NCBI GenBank assembly: GCA_002050365.1
Contig: MWYZ01000031.1
Location: forward strand, 1-43,108
Length of the DNA: 43,108 nucleotides
Direction of reading: 5' to 3'
Origin: Acidobacteria bacterium 28-1
GTDB lineage: Bacteria > Acidobacteriota > Blastocatellia > Pyrinomonadales > Pyrinomonadaceae
The notes below the pieces were generated by a model that saw only the letters and a program-made list of their open reading frames with translations, made no database searches and was not told the origin of the DNA. The position numbers and the translations under genes were made by a program. Below are positions 9,499-17,431 of the stretch, piece after piece. How positions within the stretch are numbered: the first letter of the stretch is position 1; each line of letters starts with the position of its first letter.

Positions 9499-9550
9499 AT
9501 TGGAAGTAATATTGCAAATCAGTTACAATGACTTGCAAGTTACTTCCAAT
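9499..9550 (+). promoter_or_regulatory. Promoter overlapped by a large dyad, before the amine-oxidase-like gene
   Basis: A -35-like TTGGAA (9500-9505) and a -10-like TACAAT (9524-9529) are 18 bp apart. Over them lies an inverted repeat: ATTGGAAGTAA (9499-9509) with TTACTTCCAAT (9540-9550), plus inner TTGCAA (9512-9517) with TTGCAA (9533-9538). The dyad encloses the -10 element and could be a repressor operator or a hairpin. It ends 24 bases before the ATG. Promoter and operator roles are inferred. Confidence 0.45.
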
Positions 9551-9574
9551 TGTTTTCAAAGGGTTAAAAGAATT

Positions 9575-11284
9575 ATGAAATTGTTACGAAATGGATTTCT
9601 AGGCATCGGATTGGTTATTGCGTTGTTTTCAGGGCTTGCGGCGGCGAGTGAAAATTCAACGAAGCGCGAAAAAAGAGCGCAAGAGCCGTTGAGAATAACG
9701 GCTGTGCAGTGGGGACCGACGCAGCAAATGGTTGATGCGGCGAAACTGCGCGTCGAACGCAGCGCAGCCATGCAAAATGCGCTGAAAGGCACGAAATACC
9801 ATCTCTTGGCGTTTGAGTATATAGAAAACGGCGGTGACAAATCACAAGCCTCAATGCCACCAACTCGTTTTCGAGTCGTTTTCTACGATTACACGAACGA
9901 CCGAACGCTCATTGCCGAAAGCAATTTCGCCGGAACGGAAGCCGTTGTTGTGCGCGAAGAACACTTTCAGCCAAACGCGAGCGATGAAGAATTTAATGAA
10001 GCCGTGCGAATTTTGCAAAGCGACGCGCGGTTTAATTCATTACTAAAAGGGGAACGACTGCGGGCTTTTCAACCGATGCCGCCCATTACGGTTTTAAGCG
10101 GCACAATCGAGCGACTGGTTAATGTCGGGCTGGAATCGCAAGGAAACTCCGCGAGTAATGAAGTGGTCAGCGTCAGTCTAAAGAGCGGTCGTGTGATTCG
10201 TTATGACAGAGGCGCGCCGGAAACATCTTTAGCTGCGCCGGAAGCCTGCGGAATTCCAAACGCAGGTCAAGGAACTACTTCCAACGGAACACCCGGACAA
10301 TATCAATTGGCGATTACGCAAGGCGCGAACACGCTTTGGGAAATGTTGGTGATTCGCCCGTCGGCTTCTTCCGGTAACTCGTTTGAACGCTCCGGCATTG
10401 AAGTGCGCGACGTTAAATACAAAGGTAAATCCGTTCTCAAACGCGGACACGTGCCGGTCTTAAACGTTCAATACGTCGGAAATGCCTGCGGACCGTATCG
10501 TGATTGGCAATATCAGGAAGGTTCGTTTGATGCACCTGACGCCGGCGCAACTGATCCGGCTCCCGGCATTAGAATTTTAGCCGCCGGTCAAATTGCACAA
10601 ACCGCGCTTGATTCCGGCAACGACACGGGAAATTTTAACGGCGTAGCGATTTACACGCAAAATAACGAAACTGTAATGGTTTCCGAGATGAACGCCGGTT
10701 GGTATCGCTATATTATGGAATGGCGGTTTGCTAACGACGGCACGATTCGTCCACGTTACGGTTTCGGCGCAATCAACAATTCGTGCGTCTGCTTGGGGCA
10801 TAATCACCACGTGTATTGGAGATTTGATTTTGATGTTGTTAATCCGAATAATAAAGTTTTCCAGGTTGAACGCGGGCGCAAATTCCTGCAGCCGATTACA
10901 AATGAAATCACACGGCTCAGAAATTATCAAACCAACCGCAGCTTTTTAATTCAAAACTCGACCGGCGACGAAGCCTATATGCTTGTTCCGAACGTTTCGG
11001 ACGGCACCGCCGATACTTACGGCGGCGGCGATTTATGGTTGTTAAAATATCAGGGAACAAGTGATTCGCCCGGCGAACTTGACGACCCGAATACAAACAC
11101 AGCAGCTAATTTTACGCCGTGGCTCAATAATGAATCGCTCGTCAATCAAGATGTCGTCGTTTGGTATGGAGCGCATTTCATTCACTCGGATAACGCAGAT
11201 TTGCTTGAACCAAACAGAATAAATCCGTCAATTTTGAGCGGCTCGTATGTTGTCGGTCCTGATATTCGTCCGATTCGCTGGTAG
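9575..11284 (+). CDS. Copper-amine-oxidase-like exported protein, variant active site
   Basis: The 569-residue protein starts with a signal peptide (MKLLRNGFLGIGLVIALFSG, then LAAA). A TTG 25 codons upstream is in frame, but this ATG puts the signal peptide at the N-terminus. The C-terminal two thirds follow the copper amine oxidase catalytic domain: RSGIEVRDVKYKGKSVLKR, then YRYIMEWRFANDGTIRPRYG, then H409-N-H411 in a strand like the family's HxH copper ligands, and finally WYGAHFIH with H537 at the spacing of the third ligand. The cofactor motif, normally N-Y-D/E-Y with the first Tyr converted to topaquinone, reads W376-Y377-R378-Y379. The quinone-forming Tyr and three copper His are present, but the flanking Asn and acid are replaced. 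Activity is therefore uncertain. It is monocistronic, between its own promoter and a terminator. Confidence 0.7.
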   Translation: MKLLRNGFLGIGLVIALFSGLAAASENSTKREKRAQEPLRITAVQWGPTQQMVDAAKLRVERSAAMQNALKGTKYHLLAFEYIENGGDKSQASMPPTRFRVVFYDYTNDRTLIAESNFAGTEAVVVREEHFQPNASDEEFNEAVRILQSDARFNSLLKGERLRAFQPMPPITVLSGTIERLVNVGLESQGNSASNEVVSVSLKSGRVIRYDRGAPETSLAAPEACGIPNAGQGTTSNGTPGQYQLAITQGANTLWEMLVIRPSASSGNSFERSGIEVRDVKYKGKSVLKRGHVPVLNVQYVGNACGPYRDWQYQEGSFDAPDAGATDPAPGIRILAAGQIAQTALDSGNDTGNFNGVAIYTQNNETVMVSEMNAGWYRYIMEWRFANDGTIRPRYGFGAINNSCVCLGHNHHVYWRFDFDVVNPNNKVFQVERGRKFLQPITNEITRLRNYQTNRSFLIQNSTGDEAYMLVPNVSDGTADTYGGGDLWLLKYQGTSDSPGELDDPNTNTAANFTPWLNNESLVNQDVVVWYGAHFIHSDNADLLEPNRINPSILSGSYVVGPDIRPIRW

Positions 11285-11302
11285 AAATTTTCTCTATAGT
11301 CT

Positions 11303-11348
11303 AATAATAAAAGGGCAAACCTTTATTTGGTTTGTCCTTTTATTATTT
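11303..11348 (+). terminator. Rho-independent terminator
   Basis: A hairpin with arms around AATAAAAGGGCAAACC (left) and GGTTTGTCCTTTTATT (right), one G-T pair and a short T-rich loop, lies about 20 bases after the amine-oxidase-like gene and ends in an AT tract. Confidence 0.85.
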
Positions 11349-11462
11349 AATAAACTTAATGGTTGGATTAATTTTTTGGTGAGTTCGGTGCGGTGCTTTG
11401 GCTATTAATGGGAAAAGTGAGAAAATCAGCAGGAAGATTTGAAAAGAAATCTGTAATATAAA

Positions 11463-12401
11463 GTGAATTCAGAAATTTTACTCGAAAAACTCTTCGCCGG
11501 CGAAGCGCGAGCAGTGGCGCGGGCAATTACCAAAATCGAAAACGGTGCGGACGGTGCGGCTGAGATAATGAAAGCGGTTTTTCCGAAAACGGGAAACGCG
11601 CTCGTCATCGGTATTACCGGCTCGCCCGGTGCGGGAAAGTCTTCGCTGGTCGATAAACTCGCGCTCTATTACAAAGAAAAAGGCGAGCGAATCGGGATTG
11701 TCTGCGTTGACCCGTCAAGTCCATTTTCCGGCGGCGCTATTCTAGGCGACCGAATCCGTATGCAGACGCTTGGACTCGATAAAAACGTTTTTATTCGCTC
11801 GATGGCAACGCGCGGCAATCTCGGCGGACTCTCACGCGCGACGGTTGATGCGGTAGCGATTCTGGACGCGGCGGGTTTTGATAAAGTGATTGTCGAAACC
11901 GTCGGTGTCGGGCAGGACGAAGTAGAAATTGTCAAAACGGCGGATGTTTCCGTTGTCGTCCTTGTTCCCGGAATGGGCGACGATATTCAGGCAATCAAAG
12001 CCGGCATTATGGAAATCGGCGATGTTTTCGTTATCAACAAAGCCGACCGCGAAGGCGTTTTGCGAACGGAAAAAGAACTCGAAGCGCTACTTAGTTTGGC
12101 GCATCGCCCGGATTTTTGGAATTCGCCAATCGTCAAAACCGTGGCGACTGAAAACAAAGGCATCGAAGATTTATCAAAAGCCATCGAAAGCTACAAGGAA
12201 TTTCAAGCGCAGGGCGAAGCGAGTTTAATTAGACGACAGGCGATTGCGCGTTGGCGGCTTTTGGAACTTTTGAGAGAAAAACTTTTATCTGATTTGTTGG
12301 GCAAGAATGGAACGAGCGAAAAGTTGGAGCAATTAGCTTTGGATATAGCCGAAAAGAAAAACAATCCGTATTCGGCGGTTGAAGAGATGTTGCACGGTTA
12401 A
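11463..12401 (+). CDS. meaB: Methylmalonyl-CoA mutase-associated GTPase
   Basis: MeaB-type G3E GTPases protect and reload B12-dependent methylmalonyl-CoA mutase in the cytoplasm. The 312-residue product has Walker A GSPGAGKS at residues 53-60, the MeaB segment VDPSSPFSGGAILGDRIRM, SMATRGNLGGLS, a switch/Walker B stretch VIVETVGVGQDEVEI and a base-specificity motif NKAD near residue 195. Length is normal. The start is GTG with only a weak ribosome-binding site. Methylmalonyl-CoA epimerase lies two genes downstream, so both serve propionate/methylmalonyl-CoA conversion. The mutase itself is not in the window. Confidence 0.92.
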   Translation: MNSEILLEKLFAGEARAVARAITKIENGADGAAEIMKAVFPKTGNALVIGITGSPGAGKSSLVDKLALYYKEKGERIGIVCVDPSSPFSGGAILGDRIRMQTLGLDKNVFIRSMATRGNLGGLSRATVDAVAILDAAGFDKVIVETVGVGQDEVEIVKTADVSVVVLVPGMGDDIQAIKAGIMEIGDVFVINKADREGVLRTEKELEALLSLAHRPDFWNSPIVKTVATENKGIEDLSKAIESYKEFQAQGEASLIRRQAIARWRLLELLREKLLSDLLGKNGTSEKLEQLALDIAEKKNNPYSAVEEMLHG

Positions 12402-12405
12402 AATT

Positions 12406-13020
12406 ATGAAACAACCAGTAATTTCGCCCGAACAATCTTTAACTTTCTCTGATTATTTTAGGCTTCGCGCCAGCACGGAAGATATTTTGGCGTATTTCGG
12501 TTATGAAAAACAAAACGCTCGAATCGAACTGCCACGCACAAATCGAGATTTGCCTGTTTTAGAAAATCTTTATGCAACTGTCGAAGATGCTTTATTGCAC
12601 ATTAGCTTGGAAAATGAAATTACGCGCCGCGAGTTTTTGATTGCTCCGGTAATGGCTGAAATCAGGCGTTTGACAGAATCGAAACTACGTTCCGAGTATT
12701 GGTTTGAAGTTAATCACCAACTAAAAGGTTCTCTGGATTATTTCTTGCAGCGCGAGCGAAATCTGTTGGTGGTCGAAGCTAAAAACGCTGATATGTCGCG
12801 CGGATTTACGCAGCTTGCGGTTGAAATGGTGGCTCTCGATAAAGGCGACGAAAATGGACAGCAAACGATTTACGGTGCGGTAACAACCGGTAATATTTGG
12901 CAATTCGGCGATCTCAACCGCACGCGAAAAATAGTAACTCAAGATATTTTAAGTTACGATGTATTACAGGATTTAGAAGATTTAGTAAGAATTTTTGTTG
13001 AAATTTTGGAACGTAAATGA
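12406..13020 (+). CDS. PD-(D/E)XK nuclease-fold protein of unknown role
   Basis: The 204-residue protein has no named family I can assign. A restriction-endonuclease-like core is visible: GSLDYFLQ supplies the acidic residue, and LLVVEAKNAD supplies the E-x-K pair on the next strand. These are followed by an amphipathic helix (FTQLAVEMVAL) and the strand QTIYGAVTTGNIWQF seen in this fold. The N-terminal part is helical (SDYFRLRASTEDILAYFGY). It starts four bases after the meaB stop, and its stop overlaps the next start by ATGA, so it is translationally linked to the two methylmalonyl-CoA genes. That context gives no obvious function. An in-frame ATG 9 codons earlier inside meaB is possible but less likely. 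Confidence 0.7.
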   Translation: MKQPVISPEQSLTFSDYFRLRASTEDILAYFGYEKQNARIELPRTNRDLPVLENLYATVEDALLHISLENEITRREFLIAPVMAEIRRLTESKLRSEYWFEVNHQLKGSLDYFLQRERNLLVVEAKNADMSRGFTQLAVEMVALDKGDENGQQTIYGAVTTGNIWQFGDLNRTRKIVTQDILSYDVLQDLEDLVRIFVEILERK

Positions 13021-13412
13021 AAATCAATCATCTCGGCATCGCTACCAACGGAATTGACGAAGCGTTAAAGTTTTGGCAGGGCGCGCTCGGACTTGTAAAC
13101 GTCCACACTGAAACGGTTGAAGACCAAAAAGTTCGCGTGGCGATGCTGCCGATTGGCGACACTAAAATCGAATTACTAGAAGCGACGAGCGAAGATTCGC
13201 CGATTGCAAAATTTTTAGAGAAACGCGGCGGCGGAATTCATCACATCGCCGTCGAAGTCGAAAACATCGAAGAATCATTAGTGAAGTTAAAAAAGGAAGG
13301 CGCGCGTTTAATAGACGAGAAACCGCGCGTCGGTGCGGAAGGTTGTCTGATTGCATTCGTGCATCCATCGTCCAGCAACGGAGTTTTATTGGAATTAATT
13401 CAGAAACAGTAG
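13017..13412 (+). CDS. mce: Methylmalonyl-CoA epimerase
   Basis: This enzyme interconverts the (R) and (S) forms of methylmalonyl-CoA, supplying the substrate of the B12-dependent mutase. The 131-residue protein is a vicinal-oxygen-chelate fold with two beta-alpha-beta modules. Probable metal ligands are His5 in NHLGIA, His in GGGIHHIAVEV and Glu in GVLLELI; IELLEA and HPSSSNG are also typical. Length is normal for the family. The start overlaps the preceding stop by four bases, and with meaB it forms a small methylmalonyl-CoA operon. Confidence 0.93.
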   Translation: MKINHLGIATNGIDEALKFWQGALGLVNVHTETVEDQKVRVAMLPIGDTKIELLEATSEDSPIAKFLEKRGGGIHHIAVEVENIEESLVKLKKEGARLIDEKPRVGAEGCLIAFVHPSSSNGVLLELIQKQ

Positions 13413-13413
13413 T

Positions 13414-13485
13414 CAGGAGTCAGTGGTCAGGGGTCAGTATTGTTATAAATTATACAAATCACTGACCCCTGACCACCGACTCCTG
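13414..13485. repeat. Heptad-repeat inverted pair (GTCAGNN type)
   Basis: The left arm (13414-13438) and right arm (13461-13485) pair over 25 bases with one mismatch around a 22-base AT-rich loop. Each arm is made of 7-base units such as GTCAGGA, GTCAGTG, GTCAGGG. It lies just after mce and before the parvulin gene and may act as a terminator or processing hairpin. Confidence 0.9.
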
Positions 13486-13517
13486 GCCCCTAAATATAAA
13501 AAGTGAGGTTTAATAAA

Positions 13518-14993
13518 TTGAGTAATATTACAAAAGGATTAGCAGTCATCGCCGTCGTATTGGCAATCGGTGTCGGCTTAGTAGTTTGGAAAACAAAAGT
13601 CGGCGGACACGGCAACGAATCGCTTAACCGCATTACCAAAGAAGATATGGCATTGATATTAAAGGATGCCAACCCGATGCAACTTAAACAACTGGCGGCA
13701 AGCCCGGAAGCGAAAGGGAAAATCGCCGAAAACGTTCGGCAGCTTTTGGCAATTGCCAGCCAAGCCAGAAAAGAAGGTTTAGCGGAAGACCCGAATGTTC
13801 GGCATGAACTCGAAAGCACCCGTTCAATCGTTACCGCCAGCCTTTACGATAAAAAAATTAACGAAGGAAGAGGTGAAATGCCGCCGTTTAGTTTTATCAC
13901 GGAAGAGCAAGTCAAGGCGTTCTGGGGCGAAGAACAAACCGAGCCGAGCGGTTTGCAGTCAACATTAGATAAAGTTGGTTTGGGCGCGCTTGCCGGCAAT
14001 GCCGATGCGCGTCGTCACCAAATCGAATTTCAACAATTTCTGGATTCTAAAATCGTGCTTGCCAAAGAAGGCGGAAAGTTTCCCAAAGATAAAGAACTGA
14101 CCGAGGACGAAATTAAACAGGCGAAAGAGGATTTCGCAAAAATCAAAATTTATGAAGAGGAAGCCGCCGCTAAGAAAAATGAATTAGGCGAAGAGTTTAA
14201 TCGTAACTTGGAACTGCAAGTCAAATTGCAGCAAGCGCAGTTTTTAGCCAGCCGCTACGCGCAGAAAATCTTGGTTGAAAAGGTAAAAGCTACTGACGAA
14301 GATGTCAAAAAGTATACCGAAACGCATCCGGAATTCAGCACGCAAGACAAGAAGGATAAAGCCGAACAGATTTTAAGCCGCGCCAAAGCAGGCGAAGATT
14401 TCGCTAAATTAGCCGACGAATTTAGTCAAGATCCGGGTAATAAAGATGCAAAGGGCGAATTGCAGGGCGGACTTTACAAAGATGTGACGAAAGGCAAAAT
14501 GATGCCGGCGTTTGAACAAGCGGCACTCGCGCTCGAGCCGGGTCAGGTTGCCGAAAATTTAGTCGAAACGCCTTATGGTTATCACATTCTCAAACTCGAA
14601 AAAAAGGGCGAAGGTAAAGACCAAGCCGGTCAGCCGTCTGAAGTTTATGATGTTCGTCATATCTTGATTACGACGACGATGAAAGACCCGACCAATCCGA
14701 TGGGACGCGAAATGCCGATTTCCGAAACGGTCAAAGCGACGCTTGAACAAGAAAAGCAAAAGCAGATTTTAGACGAGATTGTGGCGAACAATCCGGTCGA
14801 AGTCGCGGAAGATTTCGACATTCCCGTGCCTTCTGATGAAGAACTTGAAAAAATACAGCAGCAAATGATGCAGCAGCAGCAAATGATGCAGCAGCAACGA
14901 ATGCCGCAAGGAATGTCGCCGGAAAATATGGAGATGGCACCGCCGTCTGCACCGAAAGGTAAAGCTCCGGCAAAACCCGCACAGAAAAACTAA
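13518..14993 (+). CDS. Membrane-anchored parvulin-type peptidyl-prolyl isomerase
   Basis: The protein (about 491 residues) has an N-terminal transmembrane anchor (GLAVIAVVLAIGVGLVVW). A long helical SurA/PrsA-like chaperone region follows, and then a parvulin domain at about residues 275-370 (FAKLADEFSQDPGNKDAKGE, then GGLYKDV, GKMMPAFEQAAL, VETPYGYHILKLEKK). A second short parvulin-like start, YDVRHILITT, comes near residue 385, followed by a Gln/Met-rich and Pro/Ala/Lys-rich tail. It probably folds exported proteins. I prefer the TTG at 13518 because GAGGT lies 8 bases before it; a GTG at 13503 is in frame but has no such site. Confidence 0.85.
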   Translation: MSNITKGLAVIAVVLAIGVGLVVWKTKVGGHGNESLNRITKEDMALILKDANPMQLKQLAASPEAKGKIAENVRQLLAIASQARKEGLAEDPNVRHELESTRSIVTASLYDKKINEGRGEMPPFSFITEEQVKAFWGEEQTEPSGLQSTLDKVGLGALAGNADARRHQIEFQQFLDSKIVLAKEGGKFPKDKELTEDEIKQAKEDFAKIKIYEEEAAAKKNELGEEFNRNLELQVKLQQAQFLASRYAQKILVEKVKATDEDVKKYTETHPEFSTQDKKDKAEQILSRAKAGEDFAKLADEFSQDPGNKDAKGELQGGLYKDVTKGKMMPAFEQAALALEPGQVAENLVETPYGYHILKLEKKGEGKDQAGQPSEVYDVRHILITTTMKDPTNPMGREMPISETVKATLEQEKQKQILDEIVANNPVEVAEDFDIPVPSDEELEKIQQQMMQQQQMMQQQRMPQGMSPENMEMAPPSAPKGKAPAKPAQKN

Positions 14994-14998
14994 GCAGC

Positions 14999-15076
14999 GA
15001 GCAATCGGCGGTTGGCAGTAAAAATATTTGCGAATCGCCGACTAACTTCTGCCTTCGGCTAACCGCCAACTGCCTA
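14999..15076. repeat. Heptad-repeat pair between parvulin and MBL genes
   Basis: Seven-base units (AGCAATC, GGCGGTT, GGCAGTA) face units of opposite sense (GGCTAACCGCCAACTGCC). They can pair imperfectly, around GCGGTTGGCAG. The array fills the whole gap between the two genes. Confidence 0.65.
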
Positions 15077-15078
15077 CT

Positions 15079-15942
15079 ATGAAGATAGGCGATTACCGAA
15101 TCGAAACGATTCCCGACGCTGAATTCAAACTTGACGGCGGGGCAATGTTCGGCGTTGTCCCGCGTGTTTTGTGGGAGCGGGTTTGTCCGCCTGACAAACT
15201 CAATCGCATTCGTCTAAACACAAACTGTTTATTCGTTGAAACGCCGACGGAGAAAATTCTCATCGAAACCGGTATCGGCGAAAAATGGACTGAAAAAGAA
15301 ATTCAAATTTACGGTATTTTTCGCACGAAACCCTTTGCCGAAACGCTTTTCGAGAAAACGGGTTATCGAACCGAAGACATTTCAATCGTCGTCAACACGC
15401 ATCTGCATTTTGACCACGCAGGCGGAAATACAAAGTCAGAAACGCCGGCAGCAGACGGCAGCTTAAAGAAAATAGCTCCTCAATTCCCGAACGCTAGATA
15501 TTTCGTTTCAAAATCCGAATTTGAAAACGCCGAAAATCCGACGGAACGTGACCGCGCGAGTTACCTCTCTGAAAATTGGCGACCTCTGCAAGCGAGCGGT
15601 CAACTCGAATTAAAGCCCGACAATTACGAAGTCGTCAAAGGTTTGACGATGAAAACCGTGCGCGGACATAACCAGGCGATGCAGACTTTTCGTCTTGAAA
15701 GCGGCGGCGCGGTTGTTTTCGGTTTTGCAGATTTGATTCCGACGCGGGCGCATCTGCCGCCGGCTTGGATTATGAGTTACGATTTGTTTCCGACTGAAAC
15801 TTTGGAAGCAAAAAAAAGATTGATTTTGCAAGCGTTAGTCGAAAATTGGATTTGTCATTTCTATCACGATTTTGAATTGCCGCTGTGCCAGTTGATAAAA
15901 AAAGAGGGAAAAGTTCTCGCGCGAGAACTTTTCCCAAAATGA
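15079..15942 (+). CDS. MBL-fold metal-dependent hydrolase
   Basis: The 287-residue cytoplasmic protein carries the metallo-beta-lactamase-fold motif T-H108-L-H110-F-D112-H113-AGG, a third ligand His in VRGHNQAMQTF, and the aspartate in FADLIPTRAHLP. FYHDFE near the C-terminus may supply another ligand. This arrangement is shared with lactonase-like and related hydrolases; the substrate cannot be told from sequence. Length is usual. It is convergent with the oxidase operon, and the last codons form a 30-bp palindrome that probably ends transcription from both sides. Confidence 0.85.
   Translation: MKIGDYRIETIPDAEFKLDGGAMFGVVPRVLWERVCPPDKLNRIRLNTNCLFVETPTEKILIETGIGEKWTEKEIQIYGIFRTKPFAETLFEKTGYRTEDISIVVNTHLHFDHAGGNTKSETPAADGSLKKIAPQFPNARYFVSKSEFENAENPTERDRASYLSENWRPLQASGQLELKPDNYEVVKGLTMKTVRGHNQAMQTFRLESGGAVVFGFADLIPTRAHLPPAWIMSYDLFPTETLEAKKRLILQALVENWICHFYHDFELPLCQLIKKEGKVLARELFPK
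15906..15935. terminator. Perfect 30-bp palindrome at the convergent gene ends
   Basis: GGGAAAAGTTCTCGC is followed directly by its exact reverse complement (centre 15920/15921). It lies inside the last codons of the MBL gene (GKVLARELFP), and its outer edge is 24 bases from the ctaF stop codon. It probably works as a terminator in both directions while also being translated. Confidence 0.65.
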
Positions 15943-15959
15943 AACACAATTTTTCCGGC

Positions 15960-16316
15960 TTATCCCGTGAAAACTCCAGCCGAGCGCGTCAAATAATCCT
16001 GCATCGTAAAGGCGAACATAATCGCCAGCCAGAAAAATCCGGCAATCGCCGTCAGCCAAATCAACCGCGAACTCCAGCGAACGTGCATAAAGATAAGCAC
16101 GACGCAGGTCATTTTAAAAAAAGCAATTAATAACGCTATTAAAGTATTTGCTCCCGGAAAAAGTCTGCCGTCTAAATCAACCGTAGCGACGAAATAGGTT
16201 ATTATCGTCCCAAAGACCAGAACCGCGAAAACCCCAAAATAATAAATGAGCGGAACGATATGAGGTTCCGCGTGTTGATGCTCGGCATCGCCGGCTGTTT
16301 TGTATCCTTCTGCCAT
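15960..16316 (-). CDS. ctaF: Cytochrome c oxidase subunit IV (caa3 type)
   Basis: This small integral-membrane subunit belongs to the caa3-type haem-copper oxidase. The 118-residue product has a polar N-terminus (MAEGYKTAGDAEHQHAEPH) and three hydrophobic segments: PLIYYFGVFAVLVFGTIITY, LIALLIAFFKMTCVVLIFMH and LIWLTAIAGFFWLAIMF. The FFKMTCVVLIFMHVRWS segment is typical of the family. I chose the ATG after the heptad array; longer in-frame starts would translate the repeat. It is the last gene of the respiratory operon. Confidence 0.88.
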   Translation of the reverse strand: MAEGYKTAGDAEHQHAEPHIVPLIYYFGVFAVLVFGTIITYFVATVDLDGRLFPGANTLIALLIAFFKMTCVVLIFMHVRWSSRLIWLTAIAGFFWLAIMFAFTMQDYLTRSAGVFTG

Positions 16317-16324
16317 AATAATTT

Positions 16325-16362
16325 TACTCAATCCAAAATTCAAAATCTGAAATTCAAAATTT
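16325..16362. repeat. Heptad array between ctaE and ctaF
   Basis: Units of CAAAATT, CAAAATC and TGAAATT fill the short gap between the two oxidase genes. Only one arm is present, so no strong hairpin is expected. Confidence 0.75.
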
Positions 16363-16363
16363 G

Positions 16364-17305
16364 TTAATGTCCGCCGCCGTGCAAAAAATGTCTGCCTAAA
16401 AGGTAAAGCAACGGGAAAAGAAAAATCCATACAATATCAACAAAGTGCCAGTAAAGCCCGGAAATTTCTACCGGCGAATAATACAGGGCGGAAAAAGTTC
16501 CGAGCCACGCTTTCCACAAAAGCCACGTCATAATGCCTAAACCGACAATCATATGAAGCGCGTGCAGACCGGTCATCACGAAATAAATGAAAAAGAAAAT
16601 GCGAACTTTGTCTTGAAATTTAGCCTGGCTGATTTCGCCGTTGGAAAAGTAAGCAATTTTTTCGTCGCTCGTCAGATAATTTCCCTGTTGCGCCTGCACG
16701 ACTAAAGAAGTATCCTTCCACAAAAAATCACCGCGCGTATTGACATATTTTTCACCGTGGCTATCGTGGTCGCCGAGTGCGGTGTTTAATGATTCGTTCG
16801 GGTCTTGCCTGCCAACCGGCGCTTGCGGCGATCCCGCGCTTTCATCGCTTTCTCTAATTTCTTTATCGGTCTTCAGATTTAAGCCTGAAACCGGCACAAT
16901 GCCTTCGTGATATTTTGCGCTGTATTCAATAGCCTTGACACCTAAAAATACGGCACCGAAAATCATCGTCAGAATAATAAATACAACTTGCAAATTTCGC
17001 TTGCCGAGTTGGGCAGAACGAACTGCCATTGCCATCGTCAAACTGCTGACGATGAGAACCAGCGTGTTAAGTCCGCCCCAAAACGCGTCTAAGTGATTAC
17101 TGCCCGCCGCAAACGCCATCGGATATTTCGAGCGAAATACGAGATAAACCGTGAACAGCCCGCCGAAGAACATAATTTCCTGGACGAGAAACATCCACAT
17201 TCCAATCGAAGCGGATTCCTGCTGTTGTCCCATATCTTCAAATTGATGTTGAAGTCCGGGCGGATGATAATGATGTTCGTCGTGTATATCTGCTACGTGT
17301 GCCAT
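16364..17305 (-). CDS. ctaE: Cytochrome c oxidase subunit III with extra loop
   Basis: Subunit III stabilises the oxidase core. The 313-residue protein has five clear membrane segments: [68 protein letters not shown] and [20 protein letters not shown]. Family residues EIMFFGG and [16 protein letters not shown] are present. Between the third and fourth segments lies a polar insert of roughly 80 residues (about 135-215) with no recognisable domain, much longer than the usual short loop. It explains why the protein is larger than typical five-helix subunits. The N-terminus is rich in histidine (DEHHYHPPG). Confidence 0.93.
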   Translation of the reverse strand: MAHVADIHDEHHYHPPGLQHQFEDMGQQQESASIGMWMFLVQEIMFFGGLFTVYLVFRSKYPMAFAAGSNHLDAFWGGLNTLVLIVSSLTMAMAVRSAQLGKRNLQVVFIILTMIFGAVFLGVKAIEYSAKYHEGIVPVSGLNLKTDKEIRESDESAGSPQAPVGRQDPNESLNTALGDHDSHGEKYVNTRGDFLWKDTSLVVQAQQGNYLTSDEKIAYFSNGEISQAKFQDKVRIFFFIYFVMTGLHALHMIVGLGIMTWLLWKAWLGTFSALYYSPVEISGLYWHFVDIVWIFLFPLLYLLGRHFLHGGGH

Positions 17306-17310
17306 TTTTA

Positions 17311-17431
17311 TTTTGGATTTTGGATTTTAGATTTTGGATTTGCAATTTCGGTTGATTGTTTATTTATTAGCAACAATATAATGCTTCACAAACAAGCAAT
17401 CCAAAATCCAAAATCTAAAATCCAAAATCCC
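17311..17431. repeat. Heptad-repeat inverted pair (TTTTGGA type)
   Basis: The left array (17311-17341) contains units TTTTGGA, TTTTAGA; the right array (17398-17431) is its inverse. A paired stem of about 24 bases with a loop of about 55 bases can form. It fills the gap between ctaD and ctaE. Confidence 0.9.

Noticed and set aside
13414..13485. Repeat array that could be taken for a CRISPR
   Set aside because: The units are 7 bases, degenerate and in inverted pairs, with no spacers of constant length and no cas genes nearby.
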